From UMGS172 sp045647525 (GTDB taxonomy: Bacteria; Bacillota; Clostridia; Oscillospirales; Acutalibacteraceae): a stretch of DNA of 64,000 nt. The notes under the pieces are model-generated. The model was given only the letters and a program-made list of their open reading frames with translations, was not told the DNA's origin and searched no databases. How positions within the stretch are numbered: position 1 is the stretch's first letter; the number at the start of each line of letters is the position of its first letter. The stretch spans positions 1-64,000 of the forward strand of contig JAZRMK010000048.1 in NCBI GenBank assembly GCA_045647525.1, given 5' to 3'. Position numbers and translations under genes: made by a program. Below, piece by piece: positions 17,607 through 26,939 of this stretch.

Positions 17607-18245
17607 ATGGAAATGATAAATGTTGCTCTTCCCAAAGGCAGACTCGGTGAAAAGGTCTACGATATGTTCGAAAGCTCCGGTTTTCCCTGCCCCTCTATCA
17701 AAGAGCCAAACCGAAAGCTGATCTTTGAAAACAAAGAGGTCGGCGTGCGCTATTTTTGGGTAAAACCCTCTGACGTTGCGATTTACGTTGAGCGCGGTGC
17801 GGCAGACATAGGTGTTGCCGGCAAGGATATTTTACTTGAATACGAACCCGATGTTTACGAACTTCTTGATCTGAAAATGGGCAAATGTGCCATGGCGGTT
17901 GCCGCAAAAAAAGAGTTTCGTGATGATATTTCAAAAACGCTTCGCGTTGCGACAAAATTTTCAAATATCGCCAGAAAATATTACAACGCAAAATGCCGCG
18001 ATATTGACATCATCCACTTGAACGGTTCTATCGAAATTGCACCGATTCTGGGTCTTTCGGATGTTATTGTTGATATTGTTGAAACGGGAAAAACCTTATT
18101 GGAAAACGACCTTGAACCAAAGGAAACCATCGTGCCGATAAGTGCCCGACTCATTTCAAATAAAACATCATATAAATTCAAGCAGCTGCAAATAGACCGT
18201 ATTACCGCAGCATTAGCAGAGCTTGTGAGGAACAAAAATGATTGA
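17607..18245 (+). CDS. hisG: ATP phosphoribosyltransferase, short form HisG
   Basis: 212 aa, catalytic subunit for the first step (ATP + PRPP to phosphoribosyl-ATP). VALPKGRLG at the N-terminus, GAADIGVAGKDIL and DVIVDIVETGKTLLENDL (PRPP loop) are present. It lacks the C-terminal regulatory domain of long HisG, as expected with HisZ next door. SD GGAGGAG; overlaps hisD by 8 nt. Confidence 0.94.
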   Translation: MEMINVALPKGRLGEKVYDMFESSGFPCPSIKEPNRKLIFENKEVGVRYFWVKPSDVAIYVERGAADIGVAGKDILLEYEPDVYELLDLKMGKCAMAVAAKKEFRDDISKTLRVATKFSNIARKYYNAKCRDIDIIHLNGSIEIAPILGLSDVIVDIVETGKTLLENDLEPKETIVPISARLISNKTSYKFKQLQIDRITAALAELVRNKND

Positions 18246-19515
18246 TATTTTAGATTTTTCAAAATTAAGTAAAGACGAAATTTTCGCCCGCGAAACCGTA
18301 AAGGTTGACGTGTCGGGCATTGTTTCGGAAATCATCGATAATGTGCGTCAAAACGGCGACAAGGCGGTTTTGGAATACTGTAAAAAATTTGACAAGGCCG
18401 AATTGACGTCTTTGGAAGTCACAAAAGAGGAGATCGACGAGGCGGTTTCTCTTGTTGAACCCAAGTTTTTGGAGATTTTAAAAACCGCTGCCGAAAACAT
18501 CCGCGAGTTCCACTCGCACCAGGTACGCGAAGGCTTTAAAATCGAAAAAGACGGTATTGTGACCGGACAGAAGATCACCGCCATCGAAAAGGCAGGTCTT
18601 TATGTTCCGGGTGGCACGGCTGCTTATCCTTCAACCGTTCTGATGGACTCTATCCCTGCAAAAATTGCAGGTGTTAAAGAAATGTGTATCGTAACACCGC
18701 CCAATAAGGACAGCAAGATCAATCCCGTTATCTTGGCGGCCGCAAGTATTGCAGGAGTTGACCGAATCTTCAAGGTCGGCGGTGCTCAGGCAATAGCAGC
18801 TCTCAGCTACGGTACCGAGTCGATCCCTAAGGTTGACAAGATAGTCGGTCCCGGCAACGCCTTTGTTGCCGAAGCAAAACGTCAGGTATTCGGTCTTGTT
18901 GCCATTGATATGATCGCAGGTCCCAGTGAGATACTGGTCATCGCCGATTCCAAAAGCAACGCACGTCATGTTGCTGCCGACCTGCTTTCACAGGCTGAAC
19001 ACGACCGCAACGCAAGTGCCGTTTTGGTCACCGACAGTTTGGAGTTTGCAGAACTTGTAAGTAATTCTTTGGAGGAACAAATTCCTCTGCTTGAACGTTG
19101 CGACATCGCACGTGAATCGATTGACAAAAACGGCAAAATCATCGTTACCGACAATATTTTAACCGCGATTGAGGTTTCTAACGAGATTGCTCCCGAGCAC
19201 CTAGAACTTCAACTCGACGACCCGTTTAAATACCTTGACGCTATAACAAATGCGGGCAGTATTTTTATGGGACGTTACTGCCCCGAGGCTTTGGGTGACT
19301 ATTATGCAGGTCCCAACCACACCCTGCCGACCAGTGGAACTGCAAAGTTTTCAAGTCCCCTTTCGGTTGACGATTTCGTCAAAAAGACCCAGTTTACATA
19401 CTATACCGAAGGTGCGCTCCAAAAAGTTGCCGACGATGTTGCTTTCTTTGCCGAAAAAGAAGGACTCACCGCACATGCCAAGAGCGCTACCATAAGATTT
19501 GAGGATAAAAAATGA
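18238..19515 (+). CDS. hisD: Histidinol dehydrogenase
   Basis: 425 aa, oxidises L-histidinol to L-histidine with two NAD and a zinc ion. The signature IVGPGNAFVAEAKRQVFG, zinc-site segments LLSQAEHD and GDYYAGPNHTLPT, and AAPEHLEL-like IAPEHLEL are present. Length is normal. Its start overlaps hisG and its end overlaps hisC by 4 nt. Confidence 0.95.
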   Translation: MIDILDFSKLSKDEIFARETVKVDVSGIVSEIIDNVRQNGDKAVLEYCKKFDKAELTSLEVTKEEIDEAVSLVEPKFLEILKTAAENIREFHSHQVREGFKIEKDGIVTGQKITAIEKAGLYVPGGTAAYPSTVLMDSIPAKIAGVKEMCIVTPPNKDSKINPVILAAASIAGVDRIFKVGGAQAIAALSYGTESIPKVDKIVGPGNAFVAEAKRQVFGLVAIDMIAGPSEILVIADSKSNARHVAADLLSQAEHDRNASAVLVTDSLEFAELVSNSLEEQIPLLERCDIARESIDKNGKIIVTDNILTAIEVSNEIAPEHLELQLDDPFKYLDAITNAGSIFMGRYCPEALGDYYAGPNHTLPTSGTAKFSSPLSVDDFVKKTQFTYYTEGALQKVADDVAFFAEKEGLTAHAKSATIRFEDKK

Positions 19516-20585
19516 GTGAATTTAAAGCGAAGCAGTTTGGCTCGCTGAAAGAGTACGTTCCGGGCGAGCAACCGCAGGACAAACTTTATATAAAACTTAA
19601 TACCAACGAGTCACCTTTTCCGCCGTCGGACAAAACTGTCAAAGCCTTAAACAGCGAGGAAGCGGAAAATCTTCGCCTCTATTGTGACCCCGAATGTAAG
19701 GCTTTAAAAGAGGAAATTGCAAAAGTATACAATGTATCTTCTGACAATGTCTTCGTTTCCAACGGTTCTGATGAGATTCTCAACTTTGCCTTTATGCTTT
19801 ACGGCAAGGCAAAAGGTGCTCTTTTTGCCGATATCACCTATGGCTTTTACAAGGTCTTTGGTGACCTTTACGGCATTGATTATATTAAAAAGCCGTTGAA
19901 CGACGATTTCACCGTCAACGTTGAGGATTACAAGGAAACCGGACGATTCACCGTTCTTGCCAATCCAAACGCACCTACGGGACTGGCTCTGCCGATTGAA
20001 GAAATAGAGGCAATAGTTGCATCTAACCCCAACAACGTTGTGCTTATCGACGAGGCTTATGTTGACTTCGGTGCAGATTCGTCAGTGCCGCTTATCGAAA
20101 AATACAACAACCTTATCGTTTGCCAGACCTTTTCCAAATCGCGCAGTATGGCAGGTGCAAGACTCGGCTTCTGTTTTGCTAATAAGGAACTTATAAAGGA
20201 CTTGGAACTTATTAAATACTCAACCAATCCTTACAATGTCAACCGATTGACCCAAATCGCAGGAACTGCCGCTATGAAGGACAACGATTATTATCTCGAC
20301 AACTGCAAAAAAATTGTGCAGGCACGTGATTACACTACCTCACAGCTACAACAGTTGGGATTCTGTGTTTTGGAATCGAAGGCAAACTTCATTTTTGCAA
20401 AACACCCCGATTTAGACGGAAAAGAGTTTTATCTCCTGCTTAAATCCAACGGTATTTTAGTGCGCCACTTTGACTCCGACCGAATCTGCCAATACAACAG
20501 AATCACCGTGGGCAGTATTAAGGATATGGAAAAGTTTATTGAGATTACCCGCAAAATTTTAAAAGAAAAGGAACTTTTGAAATGA
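19512..20585 (+). CDS. hisC: Histidinol-phosphate aminotransferase
   Basis: 357 aa class I/II PLP aminotransferase. NTNESPFPP near the N-terminus, VSNGSDEIL, NPNAPTG, DEAYVDFG and the PLP lysine in TFSKSRSMAGARLGF are present. It converts imidazole-acetol phosphate to histidinol phosphate. It overlaps hisD and hisB by 4 nt each (ATGA). Confidence 0.95.
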   Translation: MSEFKAKQFGSLKEYVPGEQPQDKLYIKLNTNESPFPPSDKTVKALNSEEAENLRLYCDPECKALKEEIAKVYNVSSDNVFVSNGSDEILNFAFMLYGKAKGALFADITYGFYKVFGDLYGIDYIKKPLNDDFTVNVEDYKETGRFTVLANPNAPTGLALPIEEIEAIVASNPNNVVLIDEAYVDFGADSSVPLIEKYNNLIVCQTFSKSRSMAGARLGFCFANKELIKDLELIKYSTNPYNVNRLTQIAGTAAMKDNDYYLDNCKKIVQARDYTTSQLQQLGFCVLESKANFIFAKHPDLDGKEFYLLLKSNGILVRHFDSDRICQYNRITVGSIKDMEKFIEITRKILKEKELLK

Positions 20586-21169
20586 GAATTGCTGAAATTA
20601 AAAGAAAGACCGCCGAAACCGACATTGAATTGAAGCTGGCACTTGACGGTAACGGCGAATCTGAAATCAACACAGGATGCGGATTTTTAGACCACATGTT
20701 GACCCTTTTTGCCAAACACGGCAATTTTGACCTGACAGTTAATTGCAAGGGTGATGTTGAGGTCGATTACCACCACACAGTAGAAGATATCGCCATTTGC
20801 TTGGGTGATGCTTTTAAAAACGCCTTGGGCGACTGTCGAGGCATTACACGTTACGGCAGTTTCCTTCTCCCAATGGACGAGGCACTTATTCTTACCGCTA
20901 TCGACATTTCGGGCAGAAGTTATCTCCGTTACAACCTTGACATTCAAAGAGCTAAGGTCGGCGATTTTGACACAGAACTTGTTTTGGAATTTTTCGAGGC
21001 ATTTGTTCGTCACGCCAATGTTACCTTGCACATCCGTCAGTTAGACGGTGTTAATTCGCACCACATCATTGAAGGCACATTCAAGTCATTTGCAAGAAGC
21101 ATGAAGGCTGCCGTTGCTATTGACGAGCAGAACAAGAATTCTGTTCCCTCAACCAAAGGGGTACTCTAA
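20582..21169 (+). CDS. hisB: Imidazoleglycerol-phosphate dehydratase
   Basis: 195 aa monofunctional HisB (no N-terminal phosphatase domain). Metal-binding segments GFLDHMLTLFAKHG, DYHHTVEDIAICLG and NSHHIIEGTFKSFARS are intact. Histidinol-phosphate phosphatase is therefore not supplied by this gene, nor elsewhere in the operon. Confidence 0.95.
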   Translation: MRIAEIKRKTAETDIELKLALDGNGESEINTGCGFLDHMLTLFAKHGNFDLTVNCKGDVEVDYHHTVEDIAICLGDAFKNALGDCRGITRYGSFLLPMDEALILTAIDISGRSYLRYNLDIQRAKVGDFDTELVLEFFEAFVRHANVTLHIRQLDGVNSHHIIEGTFKSFARSMKAAVAIDEQNKNSVPSTKGVL

Positions 21170-21787
21170 ATGACCGTTATTATCGATTACGGCGTAGGAA
21201 ACCTCTTCTCGCTAACCTGCTCATTTAAAAAAATCGGAGCCGATGTTACTGTATCTGACGACCCCGAGATCATCAGAAATGCAGACCGCCTTATTTTGCC
21301 CGGCGTTGGTGCTTTCGAGGATGCTGCCGCCAAATTAAAGGAATCGGGTCTTGACAAGATTCTCATTGAAAAGGCTGAATCAGGCACACCTGTTTTAGGC
21401 ATCTGCCTTGGTATGCAGTTGCTTTTTGAACGCAGCTTTGAATACGGTGAACACGAAGGACTGGGCCTACTTAAAGGCGATATTGTTTCCTTTAAGGGTG
21501 CTATCGACAACAGTTTAAAAATCCCTCATATTGGTTGGAATGCAATAACAAAACATTCCGATTGCCCGATTTTCAAATATGTCAAAAACGGTGAACACGT
21601 CTATTTCGTGCATTCTTATTACGCACCGAAAGATGTTCCGTCGGCAGCGGTCACCAGCGATTACGGCATTGAATTTGCCGCCGCAGTACAGAACAACAAT
21701 ATTTTCGGTTGTCAGTTCCACCCCGAAAAAAGCGGTGATGTGGGACTTAATATCCTTCGTGCATTTATAGAGATTGGAGAAAACTAA
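21170..21787 (+). CDS. hisH: Imidazole glycerol phosphate synthase, glutaminase subunit
   Basis: 205 aa class I glutamine amidotransferase. Nucleophile Cys in GICLGMQLLFE and the His/Glu pair in CQFHPEKSG are present, and the N-terminal IDYGVGNL is typical. It feeds ammonia to HisF, encoded one gene further on. Confidence 0.95.
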   Translation: MTVIIDYGVGNLFSLTCSFKKIGADVTVSDDPEIIRNADRLILPGVGAFEDAAAKLKESGLDKILIEKAESGTPVLGICLGMQLLFERSFEYGEHEGLGLLKGDIVSFKGAIDNSLKIPHIGWNAITKHSDCPIFKYVKNGEHVYFVHSYYAPKDVPSAAVTSDYGIEFAAAVQNNNIFGCQFHPEKSGDVGLNILRAFIEIGEN

Positions 21788-22500
21788 TGCTCATTTTACC
21801 CGCTATCGACCTTGTAAACGGCTGCGCAGTGCGTTTGTTCAAGGGCGATTACGACAATATGACTGTTTACAGCAAAAATCCTGTTGAGGTTGCTTTGAAT
21901 TTTAAAAGTAACGGTGCCGAATTCATCCACCTTGTAGACCTTGAAGGTGCGCGTGACGGCAACACACCCAACATCGACGTAGTTGAAAACATCGTCAAAA
22001 CAACAGGCTTAAAAGTTGAGATCGGCGGTGGCATCAGGTCACTTGAAGTTATCGAACGTTACCTTTCAATCGGCGTATCCCGAGTAATTCTCGGAACTGC
22101 GGCAGTAACTGACGAAGATTTATTGAAATCAGCGGTTGAAAAGTTCGGTGATGCTATCGCGGTTGGTGTTGATGTCAAAGACGGCTATGTCGCAATTAAA
22201 GGCTGGCTTGAAAAATCAACATTCACCTGCGAAGAATTTTTCGAAAAGTTGCAGAACTTGAATGTTGCTACCGTAATTTGCACCGACATTTCAAAAGACG
22301 GTGCTATGCAGGGCACAAACCGTGAAATGTATAAAAATTTAAGTCAAAAGTTTAATATGAATATTGTAGCCTCGGGCGGTGTTTCGAGTATCGATGATAT
22401 CAAAGCTTTGAAAGAAATGGGGCTTTACGGAGCGATTCTGGGGAAAGCATACTATATCGGTGCCGTCGACCTGAAAGAAGCAATCGAGGTGGCAAGATGA
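21787..22500 (+). CDS. hisA: ProFAR isomerase
   Basis: 237 aa (beta-alpha)8 barrel. Catalytic Asp in PAIDLVNGCAVRL and the second in VIGVDVKDG-like VGVDVKDG, plus CTDISKDGAMQG for the phosphate/catalytic loop. It overlaps hisH by one base and hisF by 4. Confidence 0.95.
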   Translation: MLILPAIDLVNGCAVRLFKGDYDNMTVYSKNPVEVALNFKSNGAEFIHLVDLEGARDGNTPNIDVVENIVKTTGLKVEIGGGIRSLEVIERYLSIGVSRVILGTAAVTDEDLLKSAVEKFGDAIAVGVDVKDGYVAIKGWLEKSTFTCEEFFEKLQNLNVATVICTDISKDGAMQGTNREMYKNLSQKFNMNIVASGGVSSIDDIKALKEMGLYGAILGKAYYIGAVDLKEAIEVAR

Positions 22501-23255
22501 TAACTAAAAGAATAATCCCCTGCCTTGATGTTAAAAACGGCCGAGTTGTAAAGGGCACGAACTTTCAAGGGCTTGCTGATGTTTCCTCGCCTATTGAGTT
22601 GGCGGAGTATTACAGCAACGTCGGTGCAGATGAACTCGTTTTTTACGATATTACCGCTTCCGCCGAAGGCAGAGCTCTTTTTACCGATATATTAAAAGAG
22701 GTCGCATCTAAAATATTCATTCCCTTAACCGTTGGCGGTGGAATAAATACATTGGACGATTTCGACCGCGTTTTAAAATGCGGAGCTGACAAGGTCAGCG
22801 TCAATTCAGGCGCAATCAAAAACCCTGAGCTCATACGCGAAGCCGCAACTGTTTACGGCGACCAGTGTGTCGTTCTGTCGGTCGATATCAAGCGTGTTGA
22901 CGGCCAATTCCGCGTTTTTGCCAAAGGCGGCCGCGAGGACACAGGCTTAGAGGCTATCAGTTGGATCAAACGCTGCGTGGAAATGGGCGCAGGTGAGGTC
23001 GTTGTCAACTCCATAGACACCGACGGCGTCAAAAAGGGCTTTGACATCGAAATGTTGCAAGCAGTCAGAAAAGCTGTCAACGTACCCGTTATTGCTTCGG
23101 GTGGTGCCGGTTGTTCTGAGGATTTTGTCACACTTTTCAAAGAGATACCCGATATTGACGCTGGTCTTGCTGCGTCGATCTTCCACTTTGGCGAGGTCGC
23201 GATACCTGATTTAAAATCACAGCTTAAAGCAAACGATATACTTGTGAGGTTATAA
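22497..23255 (+). CDS. hisF: Imidazole glycerol phosphate synthase, cyclase subunit
   Basis: 252 aa (beta-alpha)8 barrel. IPCLDVKNGRVVKG carries the first catalytic Asp, and NSIDTDGVKKGFD the second (Asp in S-I-D-x-D-G). LTVGGGIN and IASGGAG are the phosphate loops. It partners HisH. Confidence 0.96.
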   Translation: MITKRIIPCLDVKNGRVVKGTNFQGLADVSSPIELAEYYSNVGADELVFYDITASAEGRALFTDILKEVASKIFIPLTVGGGINTLDDFDRVLKCGADKVSVNSGAIKNPELIREAATVYGDQCVVLSVDIKRVDGQFRVFAKGGREDTGLEAISWIKRCVEMGAGEVVVNSIDTDGVKKGFDIEMLQAVRKAVNVPVIASGGAGCSEDFVTLFKEIPDIDAGLAASIFHFGEVAIPDLKSQLKANDILVRL

Positions 23256-23677
23256 TGATGATAAATTTGGATATTAGTAAACTTAAATTCGACAAAAACG
23301 GTCTTATACCCGCTATTGTGGTCGATTCCATCACAAAAAAGGTGCTCACCTTGGCTTATATGAACGAGGAGAGCCTTAAAATTTCATTGGAAAAGGAATA
23401 CACCTGCTTTTTCAGCCGTTCAAGACAAAAGTTGTGGCTGAAAGGCGAAACCAGCGGCAACTACCAGCACATTGTTTCGATCACCGCCGATTGTGATTAT
23501 GATGCTCTGGTCGTAGTAGTTGAAAAGGACGGACCTGCCTGCCATAAGGGCACTGATTCATGCTTTACAAACAACGTTTTTAGGAGCGAAACCTTAAAAG
23601 AATTTACCGTCGAGGGTCTTTATGACCTTCTGGCAGAACGCAAAGAGAAGCTCCCCGAAGGCTCATATACCACCTAA
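23255..23677 (+). CDS. hisI: Phosphoribosyl-AMP cyclohydrolase (HisI half of an interrupted hisIE)
   Basis: 140 residues up to an ochre codon at 23675-23677. The complete cyclohydrolase domain is present: AYMNEESLKISLE, FFSRSRQKLW, GETSGN, the metal site DCDYDALVV and the zinc cysteines in ACHKGTDSCF. Reading continues in frame after TAA straight into an intact HisE domain (next entry). The last residues, EGSYTT-stop, match the linker that in HisIE proteins continues S-Y-T-x-Y-L-F. The HisI activity should survive. ATG at 23255 or 23258. Confidence 0.9.
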   Translation: MMINLDISKLKFDKNGLIPAIVVDSITKKVLTLAYMNEESLKISLEKEYTCFFSRSRQKLWLKGETSGNYQHIVSITADCDYDALVVVVEKDGPACHKGTDSCFTNNVFRSETLKEFTVEGLYDLLAERKEKLPEGSYTT

Positions 23678-23911
23678 CTTTTCCAGAAGGGACTCGACAA
23701 GATACCCAAAAAGGTCGGTGAAGAATGCACTGAGGTTATTATTGCAGCAAAGGCCGACGACAAAAAGGAAACCATTTACGAAATCGCTGACCTTATGTAT
23801 CACGTTATGGTGCTGATGAACGAAATGGGCATCTCCACCGAAGATGTTCACCGTGAAATTGCATCGCGCAACATAATAGAGCACAAAGTAAAACAAGAAA
23901 AGATGGTTTAA
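23678..23911 (+). pseudogene. hisE: HisE (phosphoribosyl-ATP pyrophosphohydrolase) domain, cut off by an in-frame stop
   Basis: 77 codons directly following the hisI TAA in the same frame, with no further lesion. LFQKGLDKIPKKVGEECTEV, the metal-binding E-E-x-x-E-V, and YEIADLMYHVMVLMNE are typical HisE. There is no ATG, GTG or TTG in frame before the ATG at 23794, which is inside the domain, so reinitiation would give an incomplete protein. It is a TAT/TAC-to-TAA nonsense change, a stop read through in vivo, or a sequence error. As written it is a broken gene. Confidence 0.85.
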
Positions 23912-23940
23912 TTACAAAACCCGACAATTTTATATTAAAC

Positions 23941-23977
23941 AAAAAAGCACCGCAGATGATTCTGCGGTGCTTTTTAA
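23941..23977. terminator. Bidirectional terminator ending the his operon and the capsule operon
   Basis: AAAAAAGCACCGCAG - atgatt - CTGCGGTGCTTTTT, with T-runs in both directions. Confidence 0.92.
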
Positions 23978-23994
23978 TACATATAATTTGGCTT

Positions 23995-25548
23995 TTATTC
24001 AAGAGGTTTGGATTCCTTGGCCTCACGTCTGATGTCCTCGGGCTTAGCTCCATATCCATAGCCATAACTACCATATCCATAGCCGTAACTACCGTAACCA
24101 TAGCCGTAGCCATAACTATATCCGTAACCGTAACGGCGAGTACCGTACTTTCCGTGATACTTATATCCGCCATAGCCACCATGATTGATGTTCACCTTAT
24201 TAAGAACATATCCTATAATTTCAGTGTCGCTGAATGCCAGATAGTTGATAGCATTATTTATCTTACTGCAATCGGTGCTGTTCCATTTTATTGCAAAGAG
24301 CACGCCGTCACAGAAGTCAGCAAGTAAAGCGGTTTCAGCCGAATCACAAGCAGGCATGTCAACGATGACATAATCGTAATGCTCGCGAAGATAATTAAAG
24401 ATTGAGACGTAGTTCTTTTTAAGGAATTTGATCTGTTCACTTCCTGCAAACAGAACATCGAAATCATCCTTAATTATATTGATAGATTCTTCTATCTTGA
24501 TTTTGCCCGAAATAATTTCTGTAATACCAACATTTTCAACCTCATTTTTTCGATTGAGAATGTTCTGCAAAGCACGGTTTGCAAAGTCAACGTCAACAAG
24601 AATTGTTTTCTTACCGCTTGTTGACAGCGATTTTGCAAGGTTATAGCTTATGGTAGTCTTTCCTTCGCCCATAACCGAGCTTGTAACACCGATAACATTA
24701 ACTTTGTTCTTAGATGCCTTTAATCTTACGCGCTGTTTAAGGACACGTATGGATTCCGAGAAGCCCGAAAGACCGGACGACCCCTTGACAAGCGCTTTCT
24801 TATTGCTATTTCTCTTTGAACTAACCTCGGGAATCTCGCAGATACACTTGCCGTTAAATGTAACCTCTATATCACGTTTTGACAATATCGGCTTACGGGT
24901 GTACATACGGATAACAACCAACAACAGTCCTATACCAAGACCTATAAACGCGCCGAATAACACATAAGTCGTTCCTGAACCTGCATTAAACGGTTTTTCA
25001 CTCAAAACAGGCTTTGAACCTCTGATAATATTCATCTGCGTATCGCCGAGAATATACTCTGCGATTTTCGGATAGTTATTTATCAAAGAGTTGAGTATAT
25101 CATACGCATCCTGCGCAGAACTACTGGTAACATGAAGTTCAAAAAGGTTAGTGTCTTCAACTGCCGAAGCAGAAATGGTACCGTTAAGCGGCCTTTGAAG
25201 GTCGTTCTCAACAATTTCGGTAAGGAAACCGCCCTCAACTATATGGGGGAAGGTTGCCGCCATCTGCTTTGACAACGTTTCGTTATAGTTGAACGCATAA
25301 ACGCTGGCGCCACTGGCCGAGTTACTGTCAATAAGAGGAGTGATTGTAAAACGGGCGGTTGAGCGATACAACGGAACGAACGTTACTGCAAAAAACACGT
25401 ATGCCAACAATGCGCAAGCAGCAGTTAGCGTTAAAACTATCCACCAAACACTCTTTAAATTCTGCGCAAAATCACGTAGAGTGAGACCGTTGCTTTGTTT
25501 TTCTGACACACTGGTTGTTTCTTTTTCTGTGTTTTTCAATTGTCTCAT
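23995..25548 (-). CDS. Wzz/CpsC-CpsD-type fused chain-length regulator and BY-kinase with Tyr-rich tail
   Basis: About 517 aa. Two membrane segments (about residues 35-58 and 190-212) flank a Wzz-type external region; the C-terminal half is a bacterial tyrosine kinase: Walker A SSVMGEGKTT, A' ILVDVDFANR and B VIVDMPACD. The last 50 residues contain a Gly-Tyr-repeat stretch with about 17 tyrosines, the autophosphorylation cluster typical of these kinases. It should control polysaccharide polymerisation, opposed by CpsB upstream. I prefer ATG 25548 (AAGGA 6 nt away) over 25554. Last gene of the operon. Confidence 0.88.
   Translation of the reverse strand: MRQLKNTEKETTSVSEKQSNGLTLRDFAQNLKSVWWIVLTLTAACALLAYVFFAVTFVPLYRSTARFTITPLIDSNSASGASVYAFNYNETLSKQMAATFPHIVEGGFLTEIVENDLQRPLNGTISASAVEDTNLFELHVTSSSAQDAYDILNSLINNYPKIAEYILGDTQMNIIRGSKPVLSEKPFNAGSGTTYVLFGAFIGLGIGLLLVVIRMYTRKPILSKRDIEVTFNGKCICEIPEVSSKRNSNKKALVKGSSGLSGFSESIRVLKQRVRLKASKNKVNVIGVTSSVMGEGKTTISYNLAKSLSTSGKKTILVDVDFANRALQNILNRKNEVENVGITEIISGKIKIEESINIIKDDFDVLFAGSEQIKFLKKNYVSIFNYLREHYDYVIVDMPACDSAETALLADFCDGVLFAIKWNSTDCSKINNAINYLAFSDTEIIGYVLNKVNINHGGYGGYKYHGKYGTRRYGYGYSYGYGYGYGSYGYGYGSYGYGYGAKPEDIRREAKESKPLE
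24050..24132 (-). repeat. Tandem repeat coding the Gly-Tyr tail
   Basis: Imperfect short tandem repeat (units of CCATAGCCATAACTA type on the plus strand) encoding GY/GSY repeats of the BY-kinase tail. It is coding, not a CRISPR; copy number could vary by slippage. Confidence 0.8.
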
Positions 25549-25557
25549 CTCCATTCC

Positions 25558-26934
25558 TTATGATTTTACGGTGTCGGTGCGTTCACTAACCGTATTTTCT
25601 TTCAACACCTTTAACTGATGAACATTGTTGAAGATACAGCCTGCGAAGTAATTCTTGCTGATAGCTTCAATCTGGTCATTGATATTCACAACTCGGACAA
25701 AGTCCTGACGTACTACGATGAGCGAAGCATCAGCAACGCCTGAAATGATTTCTGCATCAACAGTAATTCCCGAAGGTGATGTGTCGATGATAATGAAGTC
25801 AAACTGATTTTTCAGTTCTTCAATAACATTTGCAAACCTGCTATCTGACATTTTGGCTGCCGAGTTAACGCAACTCTCTGCATTATCCAATATATAGAGG
25901 CCTGTTTCGGGGTCGTGCTTAATAAACGAATTTATGTCCCCACCTTCGTCAAGATAAACTCTGAAATCTCGGTTGGGATCGTGCTCTATATTGTCAAAAA
26001 AGTTCTTGACCGCAGGCTTTTTAAGGTCGCAGTCGACGATAAGGACCTTGTGTGAATTATCTACAAGTGCTGTTGCAAGGTTTACCGATACGGTGGTCTT
26101 ACCCTCGTTTTCAGCGGTACTGGTGATCATAAATGTTTTATGACCCTTGGTACGATAGATACTCTCGATCTTAATAGCCATCTTTCTGAAGCTCTCAGTA
26201 AACTCGTAGCCTACAAGAGAGTTGGTTAAAATAAGACGACGTTTAGCATCAGGTAATTTTTTATTGATCTCATCAAGATGGTTGACAGTACCGAAAAGTC
26301 TGCCGTCAAGTTCAAGTTCAATGTCCGAAACATTCTTAATGGTATCGCGCATATATGACATAAGGAATATCAATACAGCGACGGAAAGAGCCGCGACAAA
26401 TGCCATCAAAACACAGGTGCTTAAAATTGAAATCGTGTTTGAAGGACCTGTCGGCACGTCGGGTTCGGAAATAATCTGAATAATGATATTATTAAACGAG
26501 GAGTCGGTAACATTAAAGTGGTTATCCGCAATAGTCTGCAACACCTCATGAGCCTTTTCGGGAGATGATTCGATGGAAGAAACTTTAATAAGGTTGGTGT
26601 CTTCAAGCTGTTCAGCGACCACTCGGCCCTCGACTGACTCACCCATATTGCTTTCGGCAGCAGCTATCATAGCGTCACTTCCGAAAATATCGTCCATTGA
26701 TTCGGCAAGGCTTACGGTTCTCGCCAACGACAACGCAGTTGAAGTCGATGTATAACCGCTAAGGTTTACCGAAAGCATCATTGTACTTGTGTACTCCCTC
26801 GGTGCTACGTATGTAAGAAAGACAAAACTCGACACGAAGGCAATAATGCCGGCAAGCACAATACTTATTGCATTCTGCACAAGATCGGTTACTACTGTGT
26901 ACGGGTTGATTCTTGAAATTTCAAATTTTTTCAT
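25558..26934 (-). CDS. Second Wzz/BY-kinase fusion, without Tyr-rich tail
   Basis: 458 aa, the same architecture as its downstream neighbour: membrane segments at about residues 20-45 and 170-195, Wzz-type region, then a kinase domain (Walker A TAENEGKTT, A' LIVDCDLKKP, B FIIIDTSPSG). ESFRKMAIKIESIYR is the helix that docks neighbouring subunits in BY-kinase rings. There is no C-terminal tyrosine cluster, so it may phosphorylate or assemble with the tailed paralogue. SD GGGAGG, spacing about 10. Confidence 0.85.
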   Translation of the reverse strand: MKKFEISRINPYTVVTDLVQNAISIVLAGIIAFVSSFVFLTYVAPREYTSTMMLSVNLSGYTSTSTALSLARTVSLAESMDDIFGSDAMIAAAESNMGESVEGRVVAEQLEDTNLIKVSSIESSPEKAHEVLQTIADNHFNVTDSSFNNIIIQIISEPDVPTGPSNTISILSTCVLMAFVAALSVAVLIFLMSYMRDTIKNVSDIELELDGRLFGTVNHLDEINKKLPDAKRRLILTNSLVGYEFTESFRKMAIKIESIYRTKGHKTFMITSTAENEGKTTVSVNLATALVDNSHKVLIVDCDLKKPAVKNFFDNIEHDPNRDFRVYLDEGGDINSFIKHDPETGLYILDNAESCVNSAAKMSDSRFANVIEELKNQFDFIIIDTSPSGITVDAEIISGVADASLIVVRQDFVRVVNINDQIEAISKNYFAGCIFNNVHQLKVLKENTVSERTDTVKS

Positions 26935-26939
26935 TTAAA

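Noticed and set aside
24050..24132. Short tandem repeats that could suggest a CRISPR array
   Set aside because: The units are contiguous without unique spacers and encode the Gly-Tyr tail of the BY-kinase in frame.
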